Shown here one piece after another: positions 42,867-51,177 of a stretch of 64,000 nucleotides of DNA. This DNA is from Cognatitamlana sp035818475 (lineage in GTDB: Bacteria > Bacteroidota > Bacteroidia > Flavobacteriales > Flavobacteriaceae): positions 2,604,001-2,668,000 of the forward strand of contig NZ_JAYMGV010000001.1 of the NCBI RefSeq assembly GCF_035818475.1, written 5' to 3'. The notes below the pieces were generated by a model, which was not told the DNA's origin, did no database searches, and saw only the letters and a program-made list of their open reading frames with translations. The translations under genes and the position numbers were made by a program. Each line of letters starts with the position of its first letter. Within the stretch, counting starts at the first letter, position 1.

Positions 42867-44018
42867 ATGATTACAATTAGAAAAATAATGATCCAGACAC
42901 TTTGCTCGTTGTTGTTTTTAAACGGTATTGGTCAGGAATCAAAGCGCATTCATATTGGAACAGAATATATAATAAAATCTAAAGTTCTTAATGAGGATAG
43001 AGCCTATATAGTGGGGCTTCCTGCATCCTATGATTCTACCAAGAATTCATATCCTGTTATGGTAATAACAGATGGAGATTACAGGTTTGTTTATTCATCT
43101 GGTATAATGGAGTTTTTAAGTAAACAAAACAAAATACCGGAAACTATACTTGTTGCCATCAAGAATATTGATAGAAATAGAGATTTAATTCCAACACATT
43201 TAGATTCACATAGTGCAAGTGGAGGGGGAGGGAACTTTCTGGACTTTATAGAAAAAGAACTATTGCCTGAAATTGATTCTAAATATAGAACCAATAAGTA
43301 CAGGGTTTTGACTGGACATTCCTTTGGAGGATTGTTTTCGGGTTTCGCATATTTAAATAACAGCTCGTTTAGCGGGTATGTGGCTACAGATCCAGCCTTT
43401 GCCTGGGACAGTCAATATATTGTTAATGAAATAAGTCAAGAAAAGATAGAACCTATAAAAGATAAAAGAATTTATATCTCCAGTGCAGATAATTATGCGA
43501 GAAATAAGAAGGGGGTAACTATGATGAGGAACTCACAAGAGTTGTTCTTTTCAAAATTAAAAAATTCGGGCGTTTCACACTCTAATGTAAAGTTACAATA
43601 TTTTGAAAATGAAAATCACGGTACATCGGCCTATATAAGCGCATATTATGGGTTTTTATTTGTTTTTGAAAATTTTATGCCTGAAAATATTTATAACAAA
43701 TCTGCTGCTGAGATTTCAGAGCACTATAAGGAGTTATCTAATAAAACAGATTGTATTTTTTTACCACCAGATCATTTAATTAGAAAAATTGCTGATTATA
43801 ATTATAAAACCAAGAAGGATGCATATGCTGCTATTGAATTGCTTAAAATGAATGCTTCAAATTACCCATTATCAATAAATTATGAGAAATTGGGAGATTT
43901 GTTTAAGAGTATATCAAACCATGAAGAAGCGTTGTTTTACTATGAATTATCATTAGACTTAAATTCTAATGATAGCAAAAAAATAATGAAAAAGATTGAA
44001 GAAATACGCAATAAGTAA
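42867..44018 (+). CDS. Secreted esterase with C-terminal TPR tail
   Basis: This 383-residue protein has a signal peptide (TLCSLLFLNGIGQ) and an IroE/Fes/BesA-type alpha/beta hydrolase domain: VMVITDGDYRFVYSS (oxyanion region), the nucleophile Ser152 in LTGHSFGGLFSG and a likely His in ENENHGTSAY. The last 90 residues form a TPR-like tail (HEEALFYYELSLDLNSNDSK). It is 10 bases after the fusion gene and 8 bases before its close relative at 44027. Enzymes of this type hydrolyse siderophore or carbohydrate esters; the target here is unknown. Confidence 0.85.
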   Translation: MITIRKIMIQTLCSLLFLNGIGQESKRIHIGTEYIIKSKVLNEDRAYIVGLPASYDSTKNSYPVMVITDGDYRFVYSSGIMEFLSKQNKIPETILVAIKNIDRNRDLIPTHLDSHSASGGGGNFLDFIEKELLPEIDSKYRTNKYRVLTGHSFGGLFSGFAYLNNSSFSGYVATDPAFAWDSQYIVNEISQEKIEPIKDKRIYISSADNYARNKKGVTMMRNSQELFFSKLKNSGVSHSNVKLQYFENENHGTSAYISAYYGFLFVFENFMPENIYNKSAAEISEHYKELSNKTDCIFLPPDHLIRKIADYNYKTKKDAYAAIELLKMNASNYPLSINYEKLGDLFKSISNHEEALFYYELSLDLNSNDSKKIMKKIEEIRNK

Positions 44019-44026
44019 ACACAGTA

Positions 44027-45241
44027 ATGATGAATAATTTTCAACCCATACATTTATATAAAAAATCAGTCCAAATAGTCTTTCTATTAGTCTTTATTCC
44101 AATCTTTGGACAAGAAGGATTAGGTCTGTTCTTAAATAGTTCAGAGCATACTATTATGTCTGAAACTTTAAATGAAAAAAGAAAATATATAGTAAGTCTT
44201 CCCAATTCTTATAACTCAGGAATCACTAATTATCCGGTAATGTTAGTCCTTGATGGTGATTATCATGTTCATTCTGCAAGCACAACGTTAGAGGTCATGA
44301 GTAAGGAAGGGCAAATACCTGAAATGATTATTGTAGCAGTGGTAACAGATGAGAACAGAACCAGAGACCTCACACCAACAAAATCTTTAATTGGGTATGA
44401 CAGAAAGGATAATTCCAAATGGCAAAAAAACAGTGGTGGCGGTAAACAATTTCTGGAATTTATAGAAACGGAGTTGTTTCCTGAAATAGCTAAAAACTTC
44501 AGAACTAAAAATTATAATATTTTTGTTGGTCACTCTTTGGGGGGACTAAGCGCAGCAGAATCTTATTTGACTAGTACGCTATTTAATGCTTACATAGCTA
44601 TTGATCCTGCATTGTTTTGGGATGATAATTATATTATCGAAAAAATAAATTCCCTAAGTTTAAGACTAACAGAAAAAAAACGTTTCTATTTTTCAGGGGC
44701 AAGTAATTATAATGACACAACCCAAAAGATTGATAGAATGAGAACAAGTCACGAGCTTTTTTATGCTTCTTTAAAAAACGCCGGAATGTCATCTCAAAAT
44801 GTAAAATTTCAAATTTTAGAAAATGAAGACCATAACAGTGCGCCTTTGGTTAGTTTATATTATGGGCTGAAGTTCATTTTTAAAGGTTTTACAATGGAAA
44901 GCATCCACTCAAAAACCATAGATGATATAGTAGCACATTATAATAAACTATCAAATAATTTAGGAGTGAGTTTTTTGCCACCAGAAAATGTTATTAATAA
45001 TGTTGCGTGGTCTAGATTTAATTCTAACCATCACGACGAAGCATTTGAATTTTTTAAGATGAATGTAAAAAACTATCCTTTATCCCATATGGTTCATGAA
45101 ATGATTGGATATGCCTATAATAATTCAGGGCGTTCAAAAGAAGCTATTACACACTTCAAAAAATCTGTTGGACTTAATAAAAACCAAAATGAAGTAAAGC
45201 GAATTAATGAATTGATAGACCGTCTGGAAAAGCAAAAATAA
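44027..45241 (+). CDS. Secreted esterase with C-terminal TPR tail (tandem paralogue)
   Basis: This 404-residue protein has the same plan as the gene before it: an N-terminal hydrophobic export signal (IVFLLVFIPIFGQ), VMLVLDGDYHVHSAS, the nucleophile Ser170 in FVGHSLGGLSAAES, a likely His in LENEDHNSAP, and a TPR-like tail ending in EAITHFKKSVGLNKNQNEV. The two are a tandem duplicate that has diverged well below half identity by eye. A 146-base gap without a recognised element follows before the next esterase. Confidence 0.85.
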   Translation: MMNNFQPIHLYKKSVQIVFLLVFIPIFGQEGLGLFLNSSEHTIMSETLNEKRKYIVSLPNSYNSGITNYPVMLVLDGDYHVHSASTTLEVMSKEGQIPEMIIVAVVTDENRTRDLTPTKSLIGYDRKDNSKWQKNSGGGKQFLEFIETELFPEIAKNFRTKNYNIFVGHSLGGLSAAESYLTSTLFNAYIAIDPALFWDDNYIIEKINSLSLRLTEKKRFYFSGASNYNDTTQKIDRMRTSHELFYASLKNAGMSSQNVKFQILENEDHNSAPLVSLYYGLKFIFKGFTMESIHSKTIDDIVAHYNKLSNNLGVSFLPPENVINNVAWSRFNSNHHDEAFEFFKMNVKNYPLSHMVHEMIGYAYNNSGRSKEAITHFKKSVGLNKNQNEVKRINELIDRLEKQK

Positions 45242-45387
45242 TTGCATTAATAGTACCGAAAGCAAATTCAGAATATTGCAATTCTATTATTTCAAAGTAG
45301 AGATCAAGCCGTTTTAGAAAGTATTAATGCCCTATTATTAAACCTAATAGAATACTAGCTTCTGTTAACTAAACTAAAATTATATAA

Positions 45388-46227
45388 ATGAAAGTTCGAA
45401 TTATTTTTTACATATCAATTGTTTTAGGCCTTTGTGCTCATGGACAAGTGGAAACTAAAATAATACATTCAACAGCTTCTAAAAATGTCAGTGTTTTTAA
45501 TGAAAGTTTTAAAATACCGCAATTAAATAGAAAACGTCGAATTTGGGTATATCTACCACCAAATTATGAGTTGTCTTCAAAAAAGTACCCTGTATTATAC
45601 TTGCATGATGGGCAAAATATTTTTGATGATGTAACAGCTTATGATGGTGAATGGGCAATTGATGAAACGTTAAACAAGTTGAGTAAAAGTGTAGGTTTAA
45701 ATCTTATAGTTGTAGGGATTGATAATGGTGGTGATACAAGAATGAGTGAGTATTCGCCTTGGGAAAATAGTCAGTATGGTAAAGCTGAGGGAGATTCTTA
45801 TTTAGAATTTATTGTTAAGACTTTAAAACCAGAAATAGATAAAACTTATAGAACAAAGGTTTCTGCTAAAAACACCGGTATCATGGGGAGTTCTATGGGA
45901 GGACTTATTTCTCATTATGCTGGATTGAAATATCCTAAGGTTTTTGGCAAAGTAGGTGTGTTTTCACCCTCTTTTTGGTATTCAGATGAGAGTTTTAATT
46001 TCACCGAAAAGCATGCAAAGTTAAAGCATGTAAAAATGTATTATTTGGTAGGCACTAAAGAAGGAGGAAATATGGAAGGCGATATGATAAAAATGATTGA
46101 CTTAATGAAAGCAAATAAATTTAGGAAAAGCAACTTATTTGAGAAAGTGGTACAAGGCGCAACTCATAGTGAGGCGTTTTGGAAAAGTGAATTTGAAAGT
46201 GCAGTAAAGTGGTTGTTCAATAAATAA
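45388..46227 (+). CDS. Secreted PF00756-type esterase
   Basis: This is a 279-residue single-domain esterase with a signal peptide (IVLGLCAHGQ). VYLPPNYELSSKKYPVLYLHDGQNIFD is the family N-terminal region, the nucleophile is Ser169 in MGSSMGGLISH, and the likely catalytic His is in QGATHSEAFW. It has no TPR tail and is closer to the C-terminal half of the 40889 fusion than to the two TPR-tailed esterases. The start lies 146 bases after the previous gene; the GH gene follows 30 bases later. Confidence 0.88.
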   Translation: MKVRIIFYISIVLGLCAHGQVETKIIHSTASKNVSVFNESFKIPQLNRKRRIWVYLPPNYELSSKKYPVLYLHDGQNIFDDVTAYDGEWAIDETLNKLSKSVGLNLIVVGIDNGGDTRMSEYSPWENSQYGKAEGDSYLEFIVKTLKPEIDKTYRTKVSAKNTGIMGSSMGGLISHYAGLKYPKVFGKVGVFSPSFWYSDESFNFTEKHAKLKHVKMYYLVGTKEGGNMEGDMIKMIDLMKANKFRKSNLFEKVVQGATHSEAFWKSEFESAVKWLFNK

Positions 46228-46257
46228 GAATCATTTTTAAAACCAAATGGTCAAATT

Positions 46258-48432
46258 ATGCTTTACAAAAAAGAAATTATAAGTCTACTTGTTTTTATAA
46301 CACTAGGGTTTAACGGTTGGAGTCAACAACAAAATTTTGACTCAAAGATATATTTGGAGAATGAACTGGTTAAAATTGTTTTTGATGAGACCTATGGCAG
46401 TTTAACTTATTTAGAATTAAAAGAAATAGGTTGGCGTATTGGAAAAAGAAAAGAACTCGCACAATCTTTTAAATTATATGTGCCTACTCAGGATAGGCGG
46501 GATAATGCGGTGATTGGAAAAAACAACATGCTTTTAGACTATGAGGTTTTAGAGCATAAGGTTATATTTAAATGGAAAAAACTTAATAGTACTGATAAAA
46601 ATGATTTAGATATATCATTTACAGGGGTAGTTGAGTTGACTGACGAAGGCTTGGTTTTTTCAGCTTCTTGTACTAATAATTCAGATTTAACCATTGAAGC
46701 TATTTCTTGGCCTTATTTCGGAGATTTTACTTTACCAAAGTCGTCCATAAGTACAGATTGGATTAGTTTTGGATATGGAGGAAATCTGGATAAAAGTCCA
46801 ATATTTCCATATTTTTCAGCAAATCATGGTTATTATGGAGTAGATAATCCTATTAAAACCAGTAATACACAATATAGCCACTTTGGTTTAATTCAATCCT
46901 TAAATCAAGGCATCTATTTAGGGTATCATGATACATTAGATGAGCATCTAGTTGACTACACTTTTGAATTAAAACCAGGGTATGAATATAACGAAGGCGC
47001 CTGGACAGATTTTGGAAAAGTTTCTTCATTAGATACCATTGGAAACCAACCGGTAAATTTTGAATTTTATTGTACGCATTTCCCATATATTAACCCAAAG
47101 GAAAAGGGTAAGCTTAAACCAATTGCCTTTTACCCCTATAAGGGAAGTTGGCATAAAGGCGCAGATTTTTATAAAAGCTGGAGGGCAGAATGGACTAATA
47201 ACTTGTCCTTACCTAAATGGGCATCAAAAGTACACTCGTGGCAACAAATACATATAAATTCGGCAGAAGACAGGCCTGTTTTTCAATACAAGGACTTGAT
47301 AGATTATTGTAAAGAGTGTGCAGAAAATAAAGTGTCAGCAATTCAGCTTACAGGCTGGACCCTTGGAGGTCAGGACCGTTCAAATCCATCACATGATATA
47401 GATCCGTTATTAGGAACTTATACAGAACTTAAAAACTCAATAAAGCAATGTAAAGATTTGGGAGTAAAGGTTGTTCTTTTTAATAAATATACCTGGGCTG
47501 ATGAGAGTCAGGATTGGTTTAAATCAGAGCTTATAAATTATGCAGTTAAAGACCCTTTTGGCAATTATAGAGTATATGATGGATATCAGTACCAAACACC
47601 TATGCAGCTAGCTGATATAAACACTAGACGATTGATACCTATGTGCCCATTATCTGAAGATTGGATAGAAATTGCAGTTGATGAATTTATCAAAAGTTTA
47701 GATTTAGGAGCAGATGGTATGCTTTGGGATGAAAACCAACATCATGGCGGTGCATTTTATTGTTTTGATAAAAATCATGGACATCAGGTTCCTGCAAATA
47801 TTTTACCGGGCGATAAATTAATTGAAGATCGTTTTTGGGAGGTCATACAAAAAAGAAATCCAGATTATTTAATGGTAGGAGAGAGTAATCGAGACTTACA
47901 ATTTCAAAGCTACCATATGTCCTATTTTAGAATTGGAAATCATTATACGGGCTTACACAGATATGTGGCACCAGAGCAAAAAATGATGATTGCAGTTACT
48001 GGGTATAATGACAGAAACATATTAAATAGAGCCTTGATGAATAATTATATCATCAGTTACGAACCTAGAAATTTTAAAGGTAAACTAAGAGAATACCCTT
48101 TGACTCTAGAATATGGAAAACAAATAGATGCGCTTAGAAGAACCTATAAAGCGTATCTATGGGATGGTATTTACATGGATACCTTGGGTGCTATAGTAAC
48201 AGAAAATAACAATCGATATGCCAACTATTCAGTGTTTGAAAACAGTATTAATGGAAAAAAGGCTGTAGTGATTATAAACCCTGATTATTTCAACGTTAAG
48301 AAGTTTCACGTTCAAGTAAGTAACCTGAATGGTGAACTATTTTATGTAGACCCAGAAAATCAAAGAGAGAAAAAGTATAATGGTTTAATTGAAGTGCAAC
48401 CACTTTCAGTAGTGGTACTCATTGAAAAGTGA
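46258..48432 (+). CDS. Putative glycoside hydrolase (DUF6259-like)
   Basis: This 724-residue secreted protein (signal ending NGWSQ) starts with a beta-sandwich-like region (NELVKIVFDETYGSLTYLEL) followed from about residue 330 by a TIM-barrel-like core. Candidate catalytic residues are the Asp in GADGMLWDENQHHGG and the Glu in DYLMVGESNRD. It ends with a small beta domain. I read it as the DUF6259 group of clan-GH-D-like proteins, with moderate certainty; the sugar bond cut is not determined. Its stop overlaps the methyltransferase start by 4 bases (GTGA). It is the only glycosidase candidate of this locus. Confidence 0.7.
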   Translation: MLYKKEIISLLVFITLGFNGWSQQQNFDSKIYLENELVKIVFDETYGSLTYLELKEIGWRIGKRKELAQSFKLYVPTQDRRDNAVIGKNNMLLDYEVLEHKVIFKWKKLNSTDKNDLDISFTGVVELTDEGLVFSASCTNNSDLTIEAISWPYFGDFTLPKSSISTDWISFGYGGNLDKSPIFPYFSANHGYYGVDNPIKTSNTQYSHFGLIQSLNQGIYLGYHDTLDEHLVDYTFELKPGYEYNEGAWTDFGKVSSLDTIGNQPVNFEFYCTHFPYINPKEKGKLKPIAFYPYKGSWHKGADFYKSWRAEWTNNLSLPKWASKVHSWQQIHINSAEDRPVFQYKDLIDYCKECAENKVSAIQLTGWTLGGQDRSNPSHDIDPLLGTYTELKNSIKQCKDLGVKVVLFNKYTWADESQDWFKSELINYAVKDPFGNYRVYDGYQYQTPMQLADINTRRLIPMCPLSEDWIEIAVDEFIKSLDLGADGMLWDENQHHGGAFYCFDKNHGHQVPANILPGDKLIEDRFWEVIQKRNPDYLMVGESNRDLQFQSYHMSYFRIGNHYTGLHRYVAPEQKMMIAVTGYNDRNILNRALMNNYIISYEPRNFKGKLREYPLTLEYGKQIDALRRTYKAYLWDGIYMDTLGAIVTENNNRYANYSVFENSINGKKAVVIINPDYFNVKKFHVQVSNLNGELFYVDPENQREKKYNGLIEVQPLSVVVLIEK

Positions 48433-49142
48433 AGACGATACGTATGTCAAATTCAGAAAAAAAAGAGGACGCAAAATCAGCTCAAGACTTTCGGAATTTA
48501 GGAAGTAAACTTGTACTTGGTATGCATTTAATTCACGATACTATTGGAATTGCTCTGAACATGGAATTACAGAAACAATCTGAAATATTGATCATAGGAG
48601 GTGGAGGGGGGAAAGAGCTAAGCACACTTTCCAAATATTCAAAAGAGTGGCAATTTACGGTAGTAGATCCGTCAGAAAAAATGATTCAATTGGCAGGCTA
48701 TTGGGTAGAAAAAGAACAAATTGGTGATAGAACGAAATTACTCAAAGGCTATCTGGAAGATTTTCATTTAAGAAAGGCTTCTTTTAATGCCATAACATGT
48801 ATTGCGGTGCTTCATTATTTAGACAGGAATGGACGGCAAAATATTTTTAAAGCAGTTAAAAAGCTTTTAAAACCAAAAGGAGTGTTTGTGTGGACCGTGG
48901 CGGTAAAACCTGAAACGAGTCAGGAATTGAATTATTTAAAAAGGCTATATTTTCAATTTCCCAGACAAAATGGTGTTGATGTAAGCGTGATTAATAGTAT
49001 GAAAGATTCAATACAACAAAAATATAAACTAATGACTTCAGATGAGGAACTGGAAATGATTAAGTCTATTGGTTTTAATAACAGAATTGAGATAGGTTCA
49101 ACTACCTTATTTAAGACTTACATATTTAGAAACAACAACTAG
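48429..49142 (+). CDS. Class I SAM-dependent methyltransferase
   Basis: This 237-residue methyltransferase has a glycine-rich SAM motif ILIIGGGGGKELSTLS, FTVVDPSEKMIQLAG with the ribose-binding Asp, and FNAITCIAVLHYLDRNGRQ typical of small-molecule methyltransferases. It is cytoplasmic with no export signal. Start choice is open: GTG at 48429 overlaps the GH stop by 4 bases, ATG at 48444 gives a start MSNSEKKED. It follows the GH gene without a gap. A methyltransferase at the end of a Sus-type operon is unusual and may act on an imported catabolite. Confidence 0.85.
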   Translation: MKTIRMSNSEKKEDAKSAQDFRNLGSKLVLGMHLIHDTIGIALNMELQKQSEILIIGGGGGKELSTLSKYSKEWQFTVVDPSEKMIQLAGYWVEKEQIGDRTKLLKGYLEDFHLRKASFNAITCIAVLHYLDRNGRQNIFKAVKKLLKPKGVFVWTVAVKPETSQELNYLKRLYFQFPRQNGVDVSVINSMKDSIQQKYKLMTSDEELEMIKSIGFNNRIEIGSTTLFKTYIFRNNN

Positions 49143-49177
49143 CAATTCAAATTATTTTAATTAAAAACATACTAACA

Positions 49178-50062
49178 ATGAATATAAATTTTAAAAATAA
49201 GTTTATAGTCTTACCGGCAATTATATTCCTGATAACAACTGTATCTTTTGTAGGTTTTAGAATACCTGTATCAGAAAAAACAAATAAGGAGGTTATGATT
49301 TCAACTTTGAAAACTGAACCGATTATTGAGGCTAATGAAGATATCATTGTGGATAGAAATGGAAATATTTATGTTTGTGGAGGCTGGAGATCTCCTAAAT
49401 CATTATTTAAAATTGAAGATGAAAATGTGGTGGTTGAGGTTTCTCAAGAAATGAATACTGCACTTTCAATTACAGAAGATGAAAAAGGGAATTTATATAT
49501 AACGGATAAAGAAAAATTAGTTAAGATTACTTCAAATGGAAAATCGAGTATATTAGTGAATGAACGAGTTGGCGGGGGTATTATTTCTGATAAAATAGGC
49601 GATTTGTATACCGTTGATTTTGATACTCAAATAATGAAGAAGATTTCTCCAAATGGAACTGTTGAAAATTTTGTTACCAGTAAATTATTTAACGGGCCAA
49701 CAGGAATTACATATAATAAAAGTAGAGATGAAATATACGTTGGTAATTGGAATGATGGTAAAATTCTTTTAGTTAAGAAGGATAGAAGTGTTTCTGAAAT
49801 CATAGATATAAGCGGCGAGATAGGAAGAATGGCTTTTGGAAACAATAAAATATATGTAACCTCTAATAGTGAACATTTAATTTATGAAATTTCTTTAACT
49901 GGTGACATCACAAAAACAATAGGTATGGGGGGTAAGGGAGAAATAGACGGTTCTGGATCAATAGCTACTTTTTCAAACCCTAATGGTATAGGCATTTCAT
50001 ATGATGCTAAGGTTTTATATATATCAAGTAGAACCGGGGGAATTAGAAAGATATCACTATAG
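49178..50062 (+). CDS. NHL/SMP-30-like beta-propeller protein, exported
   Basis: This 294-residue protein has a hydrophobic N-terminal export signal (FIVLPAIIFLITTVSFVGF) and at least five propeller blades with the NHL-type pattern 'GNIYV/NLYITD' (DIIVDRNGNIYVCGG, EKGNLYITDKEKLVKI, DEIYVGNWNDGKILL, PNGIGISYDAKVLYIS). Related folds include gluconolactonase, strictosidine synthase and binding-only NHL proteins. Metal ligands of a lactonase are not clear by eye. It is the last rightward gene of the locus, 35 bases after the methyltransferase. An esterase remnant on the other strand begins just past its stop. Confidence 0.8.
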   Translation: MNINFKNKFIVLPAIIFLITTVSFVGFRIPVSEKTNKEVMISTLKTEPIIEANEDIIVDRNGNIYVCGGWRSPKSLFKIEDENVVVEVSQEMNTALSITEDEKGNLYITDKEKLVKITSNGKSSILVNERVGGGIISDKIGDLYTVDFDTQIMKKISPNGTVENFVTSKLFNGPTGITYNKSRDEIYVGNWNDGKILLVKKDRSVSEIIDISGEIGRMAFGNNKIYVTSNSEHLIYEISLTGDITKTIGMGGKGEIDGSGSIATFSNPNGIGISYDAKVLYISSRTGGIRKISL

Positions 50063-50081
50063 TTGATAAATTAAATGCGGC

Positions 50082-50307
50082 TTAAGAGCTCGTACTATTT
50101 TGTGAAAAAATATAATAACTATCAGGCAAATAGAGAACGGGATATATCTTATCTAATTCTTCATAACTTTTAGAGAGATGGATTTCCAGAATTCAATCTT
50201 CATTTAGTATTTCTCAATGGATTGTTATGGTATATCATGGTGATAGCGTTTTGAGAATAACCTGAAAAACTCAATAAGATTAAGCCGACTAGAAGATTGT
50301 ACTTCAT
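50082..50307 (-). pseudogene. Remnant of a fifth esterase gene
   Basis: In this gap of 338 bases (50063-50400) the minus strand encodes an N-terminal signal peptide starting at an ATG at 50307 (MKYNLLVGLILLSFSGYSQN) that stops after 35 codons at 50200. A second, shifted frame (50192 down to a TAA at 50082) continues with SKSYEELDKIYPVLYLPDSY. That matches the 'NYELSSKKYPVLYLHDG' region of the esterase at 45388. A frameshift separates the two pieces and the rest of the enzyme is missing, so this is a truncated esterase. The remaining 93 bases to 50400 hold nothing I recognise. Confidence 0.7.
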
Positions 50308-50400
50308 AGGTCGCGTTTTTGTTTTTATTAAGTTTGATACTTAACGCTTAAATAAGAAAATCGATGATATTGAAATGATTTCAAATCAAATGACATGTAC

Positions 50401-51177
50401 TTACCGATTCCCTGACTTTGCATTAAATTTGAAAAGAACAATTTCAATATCTTCATCATTTAGTACAATAAAATTCCTTTTAAAATTTGAGATAGAATAT
50501 TTTAAAGTGTAAAAGCTTTTTATTTTAGGAGGATTATTTATAATCCAAGTTAGAATTTTAGTATTTGGAAAGTTCTCTTTCATAAAAGCGTAATTTTCAA
50601 CATTGGATGATATAAAATTTATACTTGTTGAATTTATTATTTTATACTGAATGATCAAGTCATCGTTTTTAAACCTTGAGATGTTAGAAGGTAAATAATA
50701 AGATGTTTTGAATCCTTTTTTAGAGAATTCATCTAAAAAAAGAGGATTCGTCGATTCAACAACGATATTTTCAAAATTAATATTTAATACGCTTACTATT
50801 GAGTCTAGTTTTTTAGCAGATTGTCGAAAATTAGATTCATTTAGGTTTTTAAAATCAAGCCATACACCAAAATCATTATAATTTTTTTTAGATTTAAAAA
50901 AATCAAATAAAGTCAAATCAATAGATTTAGCAGGAGGGTGATTAACATCAAAATTATTGCTTGAAGAACTAAATACAAGGTCAAGTTCAACTCCTGAGAA
51001 GACATTTTGAGCTTCCTGATATTTTTCAATACTATTTACTCGATGAGCCCATACCTTTGACGGAAACAAATATCTAAAAACACTCATCTGAAAGTCTAGT
51101 ACTAAATAGAGTATTGTTAACAATAATATTAATGAGATTATTGTTAATTTATTTTTCTTCTTTGAAGAGAATATCAT
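50401..51177 (-). CDS. GDPD/menorin-like phosphodiesterase-fold protein
   Basis: This 258-residue membrane-anchored protein has one N-terminal span (KLTIISLILLLTILYLVLDF). It has WAHRVNS, then GVELDLVF, then VNHPP, the same order as the HR, E-x-D and H metal/catalytic residues of the glycerophosphodiester phosphodiesterase fold and of menorin/FAM151 proteins. VWLDFKNLNESN fits the third strand. It overlaps the EptA-like gene upstream by 29 bases, so the two are coupled. This pair may modify a phosphate-linked head group in the periplasm; the substrate is unknown. Base use is more AT-rich than in nearby operons. Confidence 0.65.
   Translation of the reverse strand: MIFSSKKKNKLTIISLILLLTILYLVLDFQMSVFRYLFPSKVWAHRVNSIEKYQEAQNVFSGVELDLVFSSSSNNFDVNHPPAKSIDLTLFDFFKSKKNYNDFGVWLDFKNLNESNFRQSAKKLDSIVSVLNINFENIVVESTNPLFLDEFSKKGFKTSYYLPSNISRFKNDDLIIQYKIINSTSINFISSNVENYAFMKENFPNTKILTWIINNPPKIKSFYTLKYSISNFKRNFIVLNDEDIEIVLFKFNAKSGNR

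Noticed and set aside
45242..45387. In-frame open stretch of about 34 codons (ends NALLLNLIEY) in the gap before the 45388 esterase
   Set aside because: No start codon, signal peptide or similarity that I can recognise; this length is expected by chance in AT-rich DNA.
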